A program made the position numbers and the translations under genes. A stretch of DNA of 64,000 bases from Nematostella vectensis (lineage: Eukaryota > Cnidaria > Anthozoa > Actiniaria > Edwardsiidae): positions 15,868,442-15,932,441 of the forward strand of contig NC_064045.1 in NCBI RefSeq assembly GCF_932526225.1, in the 5' to 3' direction. Shown piece by piece: positions 1 through 14,100 of the stretch. The notes below the pieces were generated by a model, which made no database searches, was not told where the DNA came from, and worked only from the letters and a program-made list of their open reading frames with translations. Within the stretch, counting starts at the first letter, position 1. Each line of letters begins with the position of its first letter.

Positions 1-3000
1 GGAAAAATAAAACAGTATACTCGGAAAAAAAAGTATATCAATCTATCGAGCGCTATGCTCTATGTTAGAATCTACTTAATCAAGTTTTCCAAGGAATCTA
101 GTTAGTTCTTGTGTGCATAAAATATTTACAGGATCCTGAACAAAGCATGAGCACATCAAAGATGCTGAGAGTACATACAAATGTCCCTATACCTTCTTTT
201 TATGTCATGACACACCAAGAACAGTATAATTAAGTATCGCTATTTTAAAAAAAATAAAGAAAAAAATAGGCTATCAGCGGGAATCGAACCCGGGTCGCTG
301 CGGTAGTAGTCAAGTGCCCGCAACGAAAGACTAACGTGGCATTGCTGAAGGGAATTGTAATGAAAATTACTTTTAATACTATTGGTATCGTAAACTATCC
401 CAAGCAAAGTCACCATCGGATTGGAGGTTACATTCGGGAAAAGCTTAAGGGTTACATTCGGGACTTTGTTTTACGAGTGTAACCTCCAAAAGGTTACAAT
501 CAATAATTTTTTTCCGAATGTAAATTCCAAAAAGTAACATTAAGAAAAATAAAACAGTATACTCGGAAAAAAAGGTATATCAATCTATCGAGCGCTATGC
601 TCTATGTTAGAATCTACTTAATCAAGTTATCCAAGGAATCTAGTTAGTTCTTGTGTGCATAAAATATGTACAGGATCCTGAACAAAGCATGAGCACATCA
701 AAGATGCTGAGAGTACATAAAAATGTCCCTATACCTTCTTTTTATGTCATGACACACCAAGAACAGTATAATTAAGTATCGATATTTAAAAAAAAATAAT
801 AAAGAAAAACAAAATAGGCTATCAGCGGGAATCGAACCCGGGTCGCTGCGTTAGTAGTCAAGTGCCCGCAACGAAACACTAACGTGGCATTGCTGAAGGG
901 AATTGTAATGAAAATTACTTTTAATACTATTGGTATCGTAAACTATCCCAAGCAAAGTCACCATCGGACTGGAGGTTACATTCGGGAAAAGCTTCAGGGT
1001 TACATTCGGGACTTTGTTTTACGAGTAACCTCCAAAAGGTTACAATCGTTAATTTTTTTTCCGAATGTAAATTCCAAAAAGTAACATTAGGAAAATAAAA
1101 CAGTATACTCGGTAAAAAAGGTATATCAATCTATCGAGCGCTATGCTCTATGTTAGAATCTACTTAATCAAGTTATCCAAGGAATCTAGTTAGTTCTTGT
1201 GTGCATAAAATATGTACAGGATCCTGAACAAAGCATGAGCACATCAAAGATGCTGAGAGTACATCAAAATGTCCCTATACCTTCTTTTTATGTCATGACA
1301 CACCAAGAACAGTATAATTAAGTATCGATATTTAAAAAAAAAAAAGAAAGAAAAAAAAATAGGCTATCAGCGGGATTCGAACCCGGGTCGCTGCGTTAGT
1401 AGTCAAGTGCCCGCAACGAAAGGCTAACGTGGCATTGCTGAAGGGAATTGTAATGAAAATTACTTTTAATACTATTGGTATCGTAAACTATCCCAAGCAA
1501 AGTCACCATCGGACTGGAGGTTACATTCGGGAAAAGCTTCAGGGTTACATTCGGGAATTTGTTTTACGAGTGTAACCTCCAAAAGGTTACAATCGATAAT
1601 TTTTTTTCCGAATGTAAATTCCAAAAAGTAACATTAGGAAAAATAAAACAGTATACTCGGAAAAAAGGTATATCAATCTATCGAGCGCTATGCTCTATGT
1701 TAGAATCTACTTAATCAAGTTATCAAAGGAATCTAGTTAGTTCTTGTGTGCATAAAATATGTACAGGATCCTGAACAAAGCATGAGCACATCAAAGATGC
1801 TGAGAGTACATAAAAATGTCCCTATACCTTCTTTTTATGTCATGACACACCAAGAACAGTATAATTAAGTATCGATATTTAAAAAAAAAAAAGAAAGAAA
1901 AAAAAATAGGCTATCAGCGGGATTCGAACCCGGTTCGCTGCGTTAGTAGTCAAGTGCCTGCAACGAAAGGCTAACGTGGCATTGCTGAAGGGAATTGTAA
2001 TGAAAATTACTTTTAATACTATTGGTATCGTAAACTATCCCAAGCAAAGTCACCATCGGACTGGAGGTTACATTCGGGAAAAGCTTCAGGGTTACATTCG
2101 GGAATTTGTTTTACGAGTGTAACCTCCAAAAGGTTACAATCGATAATTTTTTTTCCGAATGTAAATTCCAAAAAGTAACATTAGGAAAAATAAAACAGTA
2201 TACTCGGAAAAAAGGTATATAAATCTATCGAGCGCTATGCTCTATGTTAGAATCTACTTAATCAAGTCATCCAAGAAATCTAGTTAGTTCTTGTGTGCAT
2301 AAAATATGTGCAGGATCCTGAACAAAGCATGAGCACATCAAAGATGCTGAGAGTACATAAAAATGTCCCTATACCTTCTTTTTATGTCATGACACACAAA
2401 GAACAGTATAATTAAGTATCGATATTTAAAAAAAAAAAAATAAAGAAAAAAAATTGGCTATCAGCGGGATTCGAACCCGGGTCGCTGCGTTAGTAGTCAA
2501 GTGCCCGCAACGAAACACTAACGTGGCATTGCTGAAGGGAATTGTAATGAAAATTACTTTTAATACTATTGGTATCGTAAACTATCCCAAGCAAAGTCAC
2601 CATCGGACTGGAGGTTACATTCGGGAAAAGCTTCAGGGTTACATTCGGGAATTTGTTTTACGAGTGTAACCTCCAAAAGGTTACAATCGATAATTTTTTT
2701 TCCGAATGTAAATTCCAAAAAGTAACATTAGGAAAAATAAAACAGTATACTCGGTAAAAAAGGTATATCAATCTATCGAGCGCTATGCTCTATGTTAGAA
2801 TCTACTTAATCAAGTTATCCAAGGAATCTAGTTAGTTCTTGTGTGCATAAAATATGTACAGGATCCTGAACAAAGCATGAGCACATCAAAGATGCTGAGA
2901 GTACATAAAAATGTCACTATACCTTCTTTTTATGTCATGACACACCAAGAACAGTATAATTAAGTATCGATATTTAAAAAAAAAAAAATAAAGAAAAAAA

Positions 3001-6000
3001 AATAGGCTATCAGCGGGAATCGAACCCGGGTCGCTGCGTTAGTAGTCAAGTGCCCGCAACGAAAGACTAACGTGGCATTGCTGAAGGGAATTGTAATGAA
3101 AATTACTTTTAATACTATTGGTATCGTAAACTATCCCAAGCAAAGTTACCATCGGACTGGAGGTTACATTCGGGAAAAGCTTCAGGGTTACATTCGGGAA
3201 TTTGTTTTACGAGTGTAACCTCCAAAAGGTTACAATCGATAATTTTTTTTCCGAATGTAAATTCCAAAAAGTAACATTAGGAAAAATAAAACAGTATACT
3301 CGGAAAAAAGGTATATCAATCTATCGAGCGCTATGCTCTATGTTAGAATCTACTTAATCAAGTTATTCAAGGAATCTAGTTAGTTCTTGTGTTCATAAAA
3401 TATGTACAGGATCCTGAACAAAGCATGAGCACATCAAAGATTCTGAGAGTACATAAAAATGTCCCTATACCTTCTTTTTATGTCATGACACACCAAGAAC
3501 AGTATAATTAAGTATCGATATTTAAAAAAAAAAAATAAAGAAAAAAAAATAGGCTATCAGCGGGAATCGAACCCGGGTCGCTGCGTTAGTAGTCAAGTGC
3601 CCGCAACGAAAGACTAACGTGGCATTGCTGAAGGGAATTGTAATGAAAATTACTTTTAATACTATTGGTATCGTAAACTATCCCAAGCAAAGTCACCATC
3701 GGACTGGAGGTTACATTCGGGAAAAGCTTCAGGGTTACATTCGGGAATTTGTTTTACGAGTGTAACCTCCAAAAGGTTACAATCGATAATTTTTTTTCCG
3801 AATGTAAATTCCAAAAAGTAACATTAGGAAAAATAAAACAGTATACTCGGAAAAAAGGTATATAAATCTATCGAGCGCTATGCTCTATGTTAGAATCTAC
3901 TTAATCAAGTTATCCAAGGAATCTAGTTAGTTCTTGTGTGCATAAAATATGTGCAGGATCCTGAACAAAGCATGAGCACATCAAAGATGCTGAGAGTACA
4001 TAAAAATGTCCCTATACCTTCTTTTTATGTCATGAGACACCAAGAACAGTATAATTAAGTATCGATATTTAAAAAAAAATAAAGAAAAAAAAATAGGCTA
4101 TCAGCGGGAATCGAACCCGGGTCGCTGCGTTAGTAGTCAAGTGCCCGCAACGAAAGACTAACGTGGCATTGCTGAAGGGAATTGTAATGAAAATTACTTT
4201 TAATACTATTGGTATCGTAAACTATCCCAAGCAAAGTCACCATCGGACTGGAGGTTACATTCGGGAAAAGCTTCAGGGTTACATTCGGGACTTTGTTTTA
4301 CGAGTAACCTCCAAAAGGTTACAATCGTTAATTTTTTTTCCGAATGTAAATTCCAAAAAGTAACATTAGGAAAATAAAACAGTATACTCGGTAAAAAAGG
4401 TATATCAATCTATCGAGCGCTATGCTCTATGTTAGAATCTACTTAATCAAGTTATCCAAGGAATCTAGTTAGTTCTTGTGTGCATAAAATATGTACAGGA
4501 TCCTGAACAAAGCATGAGCACATCAAAGATGCTGAGAGTACATAAAAATGTCCCTATACCTTCTTTTTATGTCATGACACACCAAGAACAGTATAATTAA
4601 GTATCGATATTTAAAAAAAAATAAAGAAAAAAAATAGGCTATCAGCGGGAATCGAACCCGGGTCGCTGCGGTAGTAGTCAAGTGCCCGCAACGAAAGACT
4701 AACGTGGCATTGCTGAAGGGAATTGTAATGAAAATTACTTTTAATACTATTGGTATCGTAAACTATCCCAAGCAAAGTCACCATCGGACTGGAGGTTACA
4801 TTCGGGAAAAGCTTCAGGGTTACATTCGGGAATTTGTTTTACGAGTGTAACCTCCAAAAGGTTACAATCAATAATTTTTTTCCGAATGTAAATTCCAAAA
4901 AGTAACATTAGGAAAAATAAAACAGTATACTCGGAAAAAAAAGTATATCAATCTATCGAGCGCTATGCTCTATGTTAGAATCTACTTAATCAAGTTTTCC
5001 AAGGAATCTAGTTAGTTCTTGTGTGCATAAAATATGTACAGGATCCTGAACAAAGCATGAGCACATCAAAGATGCTGAGAGTACATAAAAATGTCCCTAT
5101 ACCTTCTTTTTATGTCATGACACACCAAGAACAGTATAATTAAGTATCGATATTTAAAAAAAAATAATAAAGAAAAACAAAATAGGCTATCAGCGGGAAT
5201 CGAACCCGGGTCGCTGCGTTAGTAGTCAAGTGCCCGCAACGAAAGACTAACGTGGCATTGATGAAGGGAATTGTAATGAAAATTACTTTTAATACTATTG
5301 GTATCGTAAACTATCCCAAGCAAAGTCACCATCGGACTGGAGGTTACATTCGGGAAAAGCTTTAGGGTTACATTCGGGAATTTGTTTTACGAGTGTAACC
5401 TCCAAAAGGTTACAATCGATAATTTTTTTTCCGAATGTAAATTCCAAAAAGTAACATTAGGAAAAATAAAACAGTATACTCGGAAAAAAAGGTATATAAA
5501 TCTATCGAGCGCTATGCTCTATGTTAGAATCTACTTAATCAAGTTATCCAAGGAATCTAGTTAGTTCTTGTGTTCATAAAATATGTACAGGATCCTGAAC
5601 AAAGCATGAGCACATCAAAGATGCTGAGAGTACATCAAAATGTCCCTATACCTTCTTTTTATGTCATGACACACCAAGAACAGTATAATTAAGTATCGAT
5701 ATTTAAAAAAAAAAATAAAGAAAAAAAAATAGGCTATCAGCGGGAATCGAACCCGGGTCGTTTCGTTAGTAGTCAAGTGCCCGCAACGAAAGACTAACGT
5801 GGCATTGCTGAAGGGAATCGTAATGAAAATTACTTTTAATACTATTGGTATCGTAAACTATCCCAAGCAAAGTCAACATCGGACTGGAGGTTACATTCGG
5901 GAAAAGCTTCAGGGTTACATTCGGGAATTTGTTTTACGAGTGTAACCTCCAAAAGGTTACAATCAATAATTTTTTTTCCGAATGTAAATTCCAAAAAGTA

Positions 6001-8076
6001 ACATTAGGAAAAATAAAACAGTATACTCGGAAAAAAAGGTATATCAATCTATCGAGCGCTATGCTCTATGTTAGAATCTACTTAATCAAGTTATCCAAGG
6101 AATCTAGTTAGTTCTTGTGTGCATAAAATATGTACAGGATCCTGAACAAAGCATGAGCACATCAAAGATGCTGAGAGTACATAAAAATGTCCCTATACCT
6201 TCTTTTTATGTCATGACAAACCAAGAACAGTATAATTAAGTATCGATATTTAAAAAAAAAAAATAAAGAAAAAAAAATAGGCTATCATCGGGAATCGAAC
6301 CCGGGTCGCTGCGTTAGTAGTCAAGTGCCCGCAACGAAAGACTAACGTGGCATTGCTGAAGGGAATTGTAATGAAAACTACTTTTTAATACTATTGGTAT
6401 CGTAAACTATCCCAAGCAAAGTCACCATCGGACTGGAGGTTACATTCGGGAAAAGCTTCAGGGTTACATTCGGGAATTTGTTTTACGAGTGTAACCTCCA
6501 AAAGGTTACAATCAATAATTTTTTTCCGAATGTAAATTCCAAAAAGTAACATTAGGAAAAATAAAACAGTATACTCGGAAAAAAAAGTATATCAATCTAT
6601 CGAGCGCTATGCTCTATGTTAGAATCTACTTAATCAAGTTTTCCAAGGAATCTAGTTAGTTCTTGTGTGCATAAAATATTTACAGGATCCTGAACAAAGC
6701 ATGAGCACATCAAAGATGCTGAGAGTACATACAAATGTCCCTATACCTTCTTTTTATGTCATGACACACCAAGAACAGTATAATTAAGTATCGCTATTTT
6801 AAAAAAAATAAAGAAAAAAATAGGCTATCAGCGGGAATCGAACCCGGGTCGCTGCGGTAGTAGTCAAGTGCCCGCAACGAAAGACTAACGTGGCATTGCT
6901 GAAGGGAATTGTAATGAAAATTACTTTTAATACTATTGGTATCGTAAACTATCCCAAGCAAAGTCACCATCGGATTGGAGGTTACATTCGGGAAAAGCTT
7001 AAGGGTTACATTCGGGAAATAGTTTTACGAGTGTAACCTCCAAAAGGTTACAATCGATAATTTTTTTTTCCGAATGTAAATTCCAAAAAGTAACATTAGG
7101 AAAAATAAAACAGTATACTCGGAAAAAAAGGTATATCAATCTATCGAGCGCTATGCTCTATGTTAGAATCTACTTGATCAAGTTATCCAAGGAATCTAGT
7201 TAGTTCTTGTGTGCATAAAATATGTACAGGATCCTGAACAAAGCATGAGCACATCAAAGATGCTGAGAGTACATAAAAATGTCCCTATACCTTCTTTTTA
7301 TGTCATGACACACCAAGAACAGTATAATTAAGTATCGATATTTAAAAAAAAATAAAGAAAAAAAATAGGCTATCAGCGGGAATCGAACCCGGGTCGCTGC
7401 GGTAGTAGTCAAGTGCCCGCAACGAAAGACTAACGTGGCATTGCTGAAGGGAATTGTAATGAAAATTACTTTTAATACTATTGGTATCGTAAACTATCCC
7501 AAGCAAAGTCACCATCGGACTGGAGGTTACATTCGGGAAAAGCTTTAGGGTTACATTCGGGAATTTGTTTTACGAGTGTAACCTCCAAAAGGTTACAATC
7601 GATAATTTTTTTTTCCGAATGTAAATTCCAAAAAGTAACATTAGGAAAAATAAAACAGTATACTCGGAAAAAAAGGTATATCAATCTATCGAGCGCTATG
7701 CTCTATGTTAGAATCTACTTAATCAAGTTATCAAAGGAATCTAGTTAGTTCTTGTGTGCATAAAATATGTACAGGATCCTGAACAAAGCATGAGCACATC
7801 AAAGATGCTGAGAGTACATAAAAATGTCCCTATACCTTCTTTTTATGTCATGACACACCAAGAACAGTATAATTAAGTATCGATATTTTAAAAAAAAAAT
7901 AAAGAAAAAAAATAGGCTATCAGCGGGAATCGAACCCGGGTCGCTGCGTTAGTAGTCAAGTGCCCGCAACGAAAGACTAACGTTTCATTGCTGAAGGGAA
8001 TCGTAATGAAAATTACTTTTAATACTATTGGTATCGTAAACTATCCCAAGCAAAGTCAACATCGGACTGGAGGTTG
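1..8076 (+). repeat. Left block: mixed, older-looking monomer variants
   Basis: About 15 monomers without a clean repeating class order. Several have the GATTCGAACC variant (anchors 1362, 1909, 2456), and two (anchors 817 and 4096) have a 2-bp deletion, GAGTAACC in place of GAGTGTAACC. Positions 1 to about 470 match about 6555-7014 (offset 6554, twelve monomers), sharing rare changes such as AATATTTACAGG, ACATACAAATG, CGCTATTTT and GCTTAAGGG. Related variants recur at 9-13 kb and 19-22 kb. Confidence 0.75.
1362..1433 (-). ncRNA. tRNA-like element, variant with stronger D stem and GGTTCGAATCC B box
   Basis: This copy differs from the common type at two linked positions on the minus strand. 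The B box reads GGTTCGAATCC, and the D stem reads GCCT instead of GTCT, replacing a T-G wobble with a C-G pair opposite GGGC. The same pair of changes is seen in the copies at 1909, 9008 and 19389, so it marks a monomer lineage. The copy at 2456 has the B-box change without the D-stem change. Acceptor and anticodon stems remain degenerate. Confidence 0.6.
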
Positions 8077-10106
8077 CATTCGGGAAAAGCTTCAGGGTTA
8101 CATTCGGGAATTTGTTTTACGAGTGTAACCTCCAAAAGGTTACAATCAATAATTTTTTTTCCGAATGTAAATTCCAAAAAGTAACATTAGGAAAAATAAA
8201 ACAGTATACTCGGAAAAAAGGTATATCAATCTATCGAGCGCTATGCTCTTTGTTAGAATCTACTTAATCAAGTTATCCAAGGAATCTAGTTAGTTCTTGT
8301 GCGCATAAAATATGTACAGGATCCTGAACAAAGCATGAGCACATCAAAGATGCTGAGAGTACATAAAAATGTCCCTATACCTTCTTTTTATGTCATGACA
8401 CACCAAGAACAGTATAATTAAGTATCGATATTTAAAAAAAAAATAAAGAAAAAAAATAGGCTATCAGCGGGAATCGAACCCGGGTCGCTGCGGTAGTAGT
8501 CAAGTGCCCGCAACGAAAGACTAACGTGGCATTGCTGAAGGGAATTGTAATGAAAATTACTTTTAATACTATTGGTATCGTAAACTATCCCAAGCAAAGT
8601 CACCATCGGACTAGAGGTTACATTCGGGAAAAGCTTTAGGGTTACATTCGGGAATTTGTTTTACGAGTGTAACCTCCAAAAGGTTACAATCGATAATTTT
8701 TTTTTCCGAATGTAAATTCCAAAAAGTAACATTAGGAAAAATAAAACAGTATACTCGGAAAAAAAGGTATATCAATCTATCGAGCGCTATGCTCTATGTT
8801 AGAATCTACTTAATCAAGTTATCAAAGGAATCTAGTTAGTTCTTGTGTGCATAAAATATGTACAGGATCCTGAACAAAGCATGAGCACATCAAAGATGCT
8901 GAGAGTACATCAAAATGTCCCTATACCTTCTTTTTATGTCATGACACACCAAGAACAGTATAATTAAGTATCGATATTTAAAAAAAAAAAAGAAAGAAAA
9001 AAAAATAGGCTATCAGCGGGATTCGAACCCGGGTCGCTGCGTTAGTAGTCAAGTGCCCGCAACGAAAGGCTAACGTGGCATTGCTGAAGGGAATTGTAAT
9101 GAAAATTACTTTTAATACTATTGGTATCGTAAACTATCCCAAGCAAAGTCACCATCGGACTGGAGGTTACATTCGGGAAAAGCTTCAGGGTTACATTCGG
9201 GAATTTGTTTTACGAGTGTAACCTCCAAAAGGTTACAATCGATAATTTTTTTTCCGAATGTAAATTCCAAAAAGTAACATTAGGAAAAATAAAACAGTAT
9301 ACTCGGAAAAAAGGTATATCAATCTATCGAGCGCTATGCTCTATGTTAGAATCTACTTAATCAAGTTATCCAAGGAATCTAGTTAGTTCTTGTGTGCATA
9401 AAATATGTACAGGATCCTGAACAAAGCATGAGCACATCAAAGATTCTGAGAGTACATAAAAATGTCCCTATACCTTCTTTTTATGTCATGACACACCAAG
9501 AACAGTATAATTAAGTATCGATATTTAAAAAAAAAAAAAAATAAAGAAAAAAAAATAGGCTATCAGCGGGAATCGAACCCGGGTCGCTGCGTTAGTAGTC
9601 AAGTGCCCGCAACGAAAGACTAACGTGGCATTGCTGAAGGGAATTGTAATGAAAATTACTTTTAATACTATTGGTATCCTAAACTATCCCAAGCAAAGTC
9701 ACCATCGGACTGGAGGTTACATTCGGGAAAAGCTTCAGGGTTACATTCGGGAATTTGTTTTACGAGTGTAACCTCCAAAAGGTTACAATCGATAATTTTT
9801 TTTCCGAATGTAAATTCCAAAAAGTAACATTAGGAAAAATAAAACAGTATACTCGGAAAAAAGGTATATCAATCTATCGAGCGCTATGCTCTATGTTAGA
9901 ATCTACTTAATCAAGTTATCCAAGGAATCTAGTTAGTTCTTGTGTGCATAAAATATGTACAGGATCCTGAACAAAGCATGAGCACATCAAAGATTCTGAG
10001 AGTACATAAAAATGTCCCTATACCTTCTTTTTATGTCATGACACACCAAGAACAGTATAATTAAGTATCGATATTTAAAAAAAAAAAAAATAAAGAAAAA
10101 AAAATA

Positions 10107-11199
10107 GGCTATCAGCGGGAATCGAACCCGGGTCGCTGCGTTAGTAGTCAAGTGCCCGCAAAGAAAGACTAACGTGGCATTGCTGAAGGGAATTGTAATG
10201 AAAATTACTTTTAATACTATTGGTATCGTAAACTATCCCAAGCAAAGTCACCATCGGACTGGAGGTTACATTCGGGAAAAGCTTCAGGGTTACATTCGGG
10301 AATTTGTTTTACGAGTGTAACCTCCAAAAGGTTACAATCGATAATTTTTTTTCCGAATGTAAATTCCAAAAAGTAACATTAGGAAAAATAAAACAGTATA
10401 CTCGGAAAAAAGGTATATAAATCTATCGAGCGCTATGCTCTATGTTAGAATCTACTTAATCAAGTCATCCAAGAAATCTAGTTAGTTCTTGTGTGCATAA
10501 AATATGTGCAGGATCCTGAACAAAGCATGAGCACATCAAAGATGCTGAGAGTACATAAAAATGTCCCTATACCTTCTTTTTATGTCATGACACACCAAGA
10601 ACAGTATAATTAAGTATCGATATTTAAAAAAAAATAAAGAAAAAAAAATAGGCTATCAGCGGGAATCGAACCCGGGTCGCTGCGTTAGTAGTCAAGTGCC
10701 CGCAACGAAAGACTAACGTGGCATTGCTGAAGGGAATTGTAATGAAAATTACTTTTAATACTATTGGTATCGTAAACTATCCCAAGCAAAGTCACCATCG
10801 GACTGGAGGTTACATTCGGGAAAAGCTTCAGGGTTACATTCGGGAATTTGTTTTACGAGTGTAACCTCCAAAAGGTTACAATCGATAATTTTTTTTCCGA
10901 ATGTAAATTCCAAAAAGTAACATTAGGAAAAATAAAACAGTATACTCGGAAAAAAGGTATATCAATCTATCGAGCGCTATGCTCTATGTTAGAATCTACT
11001 TAATCAAGTTATCCAAGGAATCTAGTTAGTTCTTGTGTGCATAAAATATGTACAGGATCCTGAACAAAGCATGAGCACATCAAAGATTCTGAGAGTACAT
11101 AAAAATGTCCCTATACCTTCTTTTTATGTCATGACACACCAAGAACAGTATAATTAAGTATCGATATTTAAAAAAAAAAAAAATAAAGAAAAAAAAATA
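10107..11199 (+). repeat. Dimer duplicated only in copy 1 (1093 bp)
   Basis: The pair of monomers anchored at 10107 and 10651 is followed by a copy starting at 11200. Both carry GCAAAGAAAG (10161, 11254), TCATCCAAGAAAT (near 10465, 11558) and TATGTGCAGG (near 10504, 11597). The homologous place in the second large block (anchor 20488) has the series once. It is therefore either a dimer gain in copy 1 or a dimer loss in copy 2. Confidence 0.85.
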
Positions 11200-14100
11200 G
11201 GCTATCAGCGGGAATCGAACCCGGGTCGCTGCGTTAGTAGTCAAGTGCCCGCAAAGAAAGACTAACGTGGCATTGCTGAAGGGAATTGTAATGAAAATTA
11301 CTTTTAATACTATTGGTATCGTAAACTATCCCAAGCAAAGTCACCATCGGACTGGAGGTTACATTCGGGAAAAGCTTCAGGGTTACATTCGGGAATTTGT
11401 TTTACGAGTGTAACCTCCAAAAGGTTACAATCGATAATTTTTTTTCCGAATGTAAATTCCAAAAAGTAACATTAGGAAAAATAAAACAGTATACTCGGAA
11501 AAAAGGTATATAAATCTATCGAGCGCTATGCTCTATGTTAGAATCTACTTAATCAAGTCATCCAAGAAATCTAGTTAGTTCTTGTGTGCATAAAATATGT
11601 GCAGGATCCTGAACAAAGCATGAGCACATCAAAGATGCTGAGAGTACATAAAAATGTCCCTATACCTTCTTTTTATGTCATGACACACCAAGAACAGTAT
11701 AATTAAGTATCGATATTTAAAAAAAAATAAAGAAAAAAAAATAGGCTATCAGCGGGAATCGAACCCGGGTCGCTGCGTTAGTAGTCAAGTGCCCGCAACG
11801 AAACACTAACGTGGCATTGCTGAAGGGAATTGTAATGAAAATTACTTTTAATACTATTGGTATCGTAAACTATCCCAAGCAAAGTCACCATCGGACTGGA
11901 GGTTACATTCGGGAAAAGCTTCAGGGTTACATTCGGGACTTTGTTTTACGAGTAACCTCCAAAAGGTTACAATCGTTAATTTTTTTTCCGAATGTAAATT
12001 CCAAAAAGTAACATTAGGAAAATAAAACAGTATACTCGGTAAAAAAGGTATATCAATCTATCGAGCGCTATGCTCTATGTTAGAATCTACTTAATCAAGT
12101 TATCCAAGGAATCTAGTTAGTTCTTGTGTGCATAAAATATGTACAGGATCCTGAACAAAGCATGAGCACATCAAAGATGCTGAGAGTACATAAAAATGTC
12201 CCTATACCTTCTTTTTATGTCATGACACACCAAGAACAGTATAATTAAGTATCGCTATTTAAAAAAAAATAAAGAAAAAAATAGGCTATCAGCGGGAATC
12301 GAACCCGGGTCGCTGCGGTAGTAGTCAAGTGCCCGCAACGGAAGACTAACGTTGCATTGCTGAAGGGAAATGTAATGAAAATTACTTTTAATACTATTGG
12401 TATCGTAAACTATCCCAAGCAAAGTCACCATCGGATTGGAGGTTACGTTCGGGAAAAGCTTCAGGGTTACATTCGGGAATTTGTTTTACGAGTGTAACCT
12501 CCAAAAGGTTACAATCGATAATTTTTTTTCCGAATGTAAATTCCAAAAAGTAACATTAGGAAAAATAAAACAGTATACTCGGAAAAAAGGTATATCAATC
12601 TATCGAGCGCTATGCTCTATGTTAGAATCTACTTAATCAAGTTATCCAAGGAATCTAGTTAGTTCTTGTGTGCATAAAATATGTACAGGATCCTGAACAA
12701 AGCATGAGCACATCAAAGATTCTGAGAGTACATAAAAATGTCCCTATACCTTCTTTTTATGTCATGACACACCAAGAACAGTATAATTAAGTATCGATAT
12801 TTAAAAAAAAAAAAATAAAGAAAAAAAAATAGGCTATCAGCGGGAATCGAACCCGGGTCGCTGCGTTAGTAGTCAAGTGCCCGCAACGAAAGACTAACGT
12901 GGCATTGCTGAAGGGAATTGTAATGAAAATTACTTTTAATACTATTGGTATCCTAAACTATCCCAAGCAAAGTCACCATCGGACTGGAGGTTACATTCGG
13001 GAAAAGCTTCAGGGTTACATTCGGGAATTTGTTTTACGAGTGTAACCTCCAAAAGGTTACAATCGATAATTTTTTTCCGAATGTAAATTCCAAAAAGTAA
13101 CATTAGGAAAAATAAAACAGTATACTCGGAAAAAAAGGTATATCAATCTATCGAGCGCTATGCTCTATGTTAGAATCTACTTAATCAAGTTATCCAAGGA
13201 ATCTTGTTAGTTCTTGTGTGCATAAAATATGTACAGGATCCTGAACAAAGCATGAGCACATCAAAGATGCTGAGAGTACATAAAAATGTCCCTATACCTT
13301 CTTTTTATGTCATGACACACCAAGAACAGTATAATTAAGTATCGATATTTAAAAAAAGATAATAAAGAAAAACAAAATAGGCTATCAGCGGGAATCGAAC
13401 CCGGGTCGCTGCGTTAGTAGTCAAGTGCCCGCAACGAAAGACTAACGTGGCATTGATGAAGGGAATTTTAATGAAAATTACTTTTAATACTATTGGTATC
13501 GTAAACTATCCCAAGCAAAGTCACCATCGGACTGGAGGTTACATTCGGGAAAAGCTTTAGGGTTACATTCGGGAATTTGTTTTACGAGTGTAACCTCCAA
13601 AAGGTTACAATCGATAATTTTTTTTCCGAATGTAAATTCCAAAAAGTAACATTAGGAAAAATAAAACAGTATACTCGGAAAAAAAGGTATATCAATCTAT
13701 CGAGCGCTATGCTCTATTTTAGAATCTACTTAATCAAGTTATCCAAGGAATCTAGTTAGTTCTTGTGTGCATAAAATATGTACAGGATCCGGAACAAAGC
13801 ATGAGCACATCAAAGATGCTGAGAGTACATCAAAATGTCCCTATACCTTCTTTTTATGTCATGACACACCCAGAACAGTATAATTAAGTATCGATATTTA
13901 AAAAAAAAATAAAGAAAAAAAATAGGCTATCAGCGGGAATCGAACCCGGGTCGTTGCGTTTGTAGTCAAGTGCCCGCAACGAAAGACTAACGTGGCATTG
14001 CTGAAGGGAATAGTAATGAAAATTACTTTTAATACTATTGGTATCGTAAACTATCCCAAGCAAGGTCACCATCGGATTGGAGGTTACATTCGGGAAAAGC

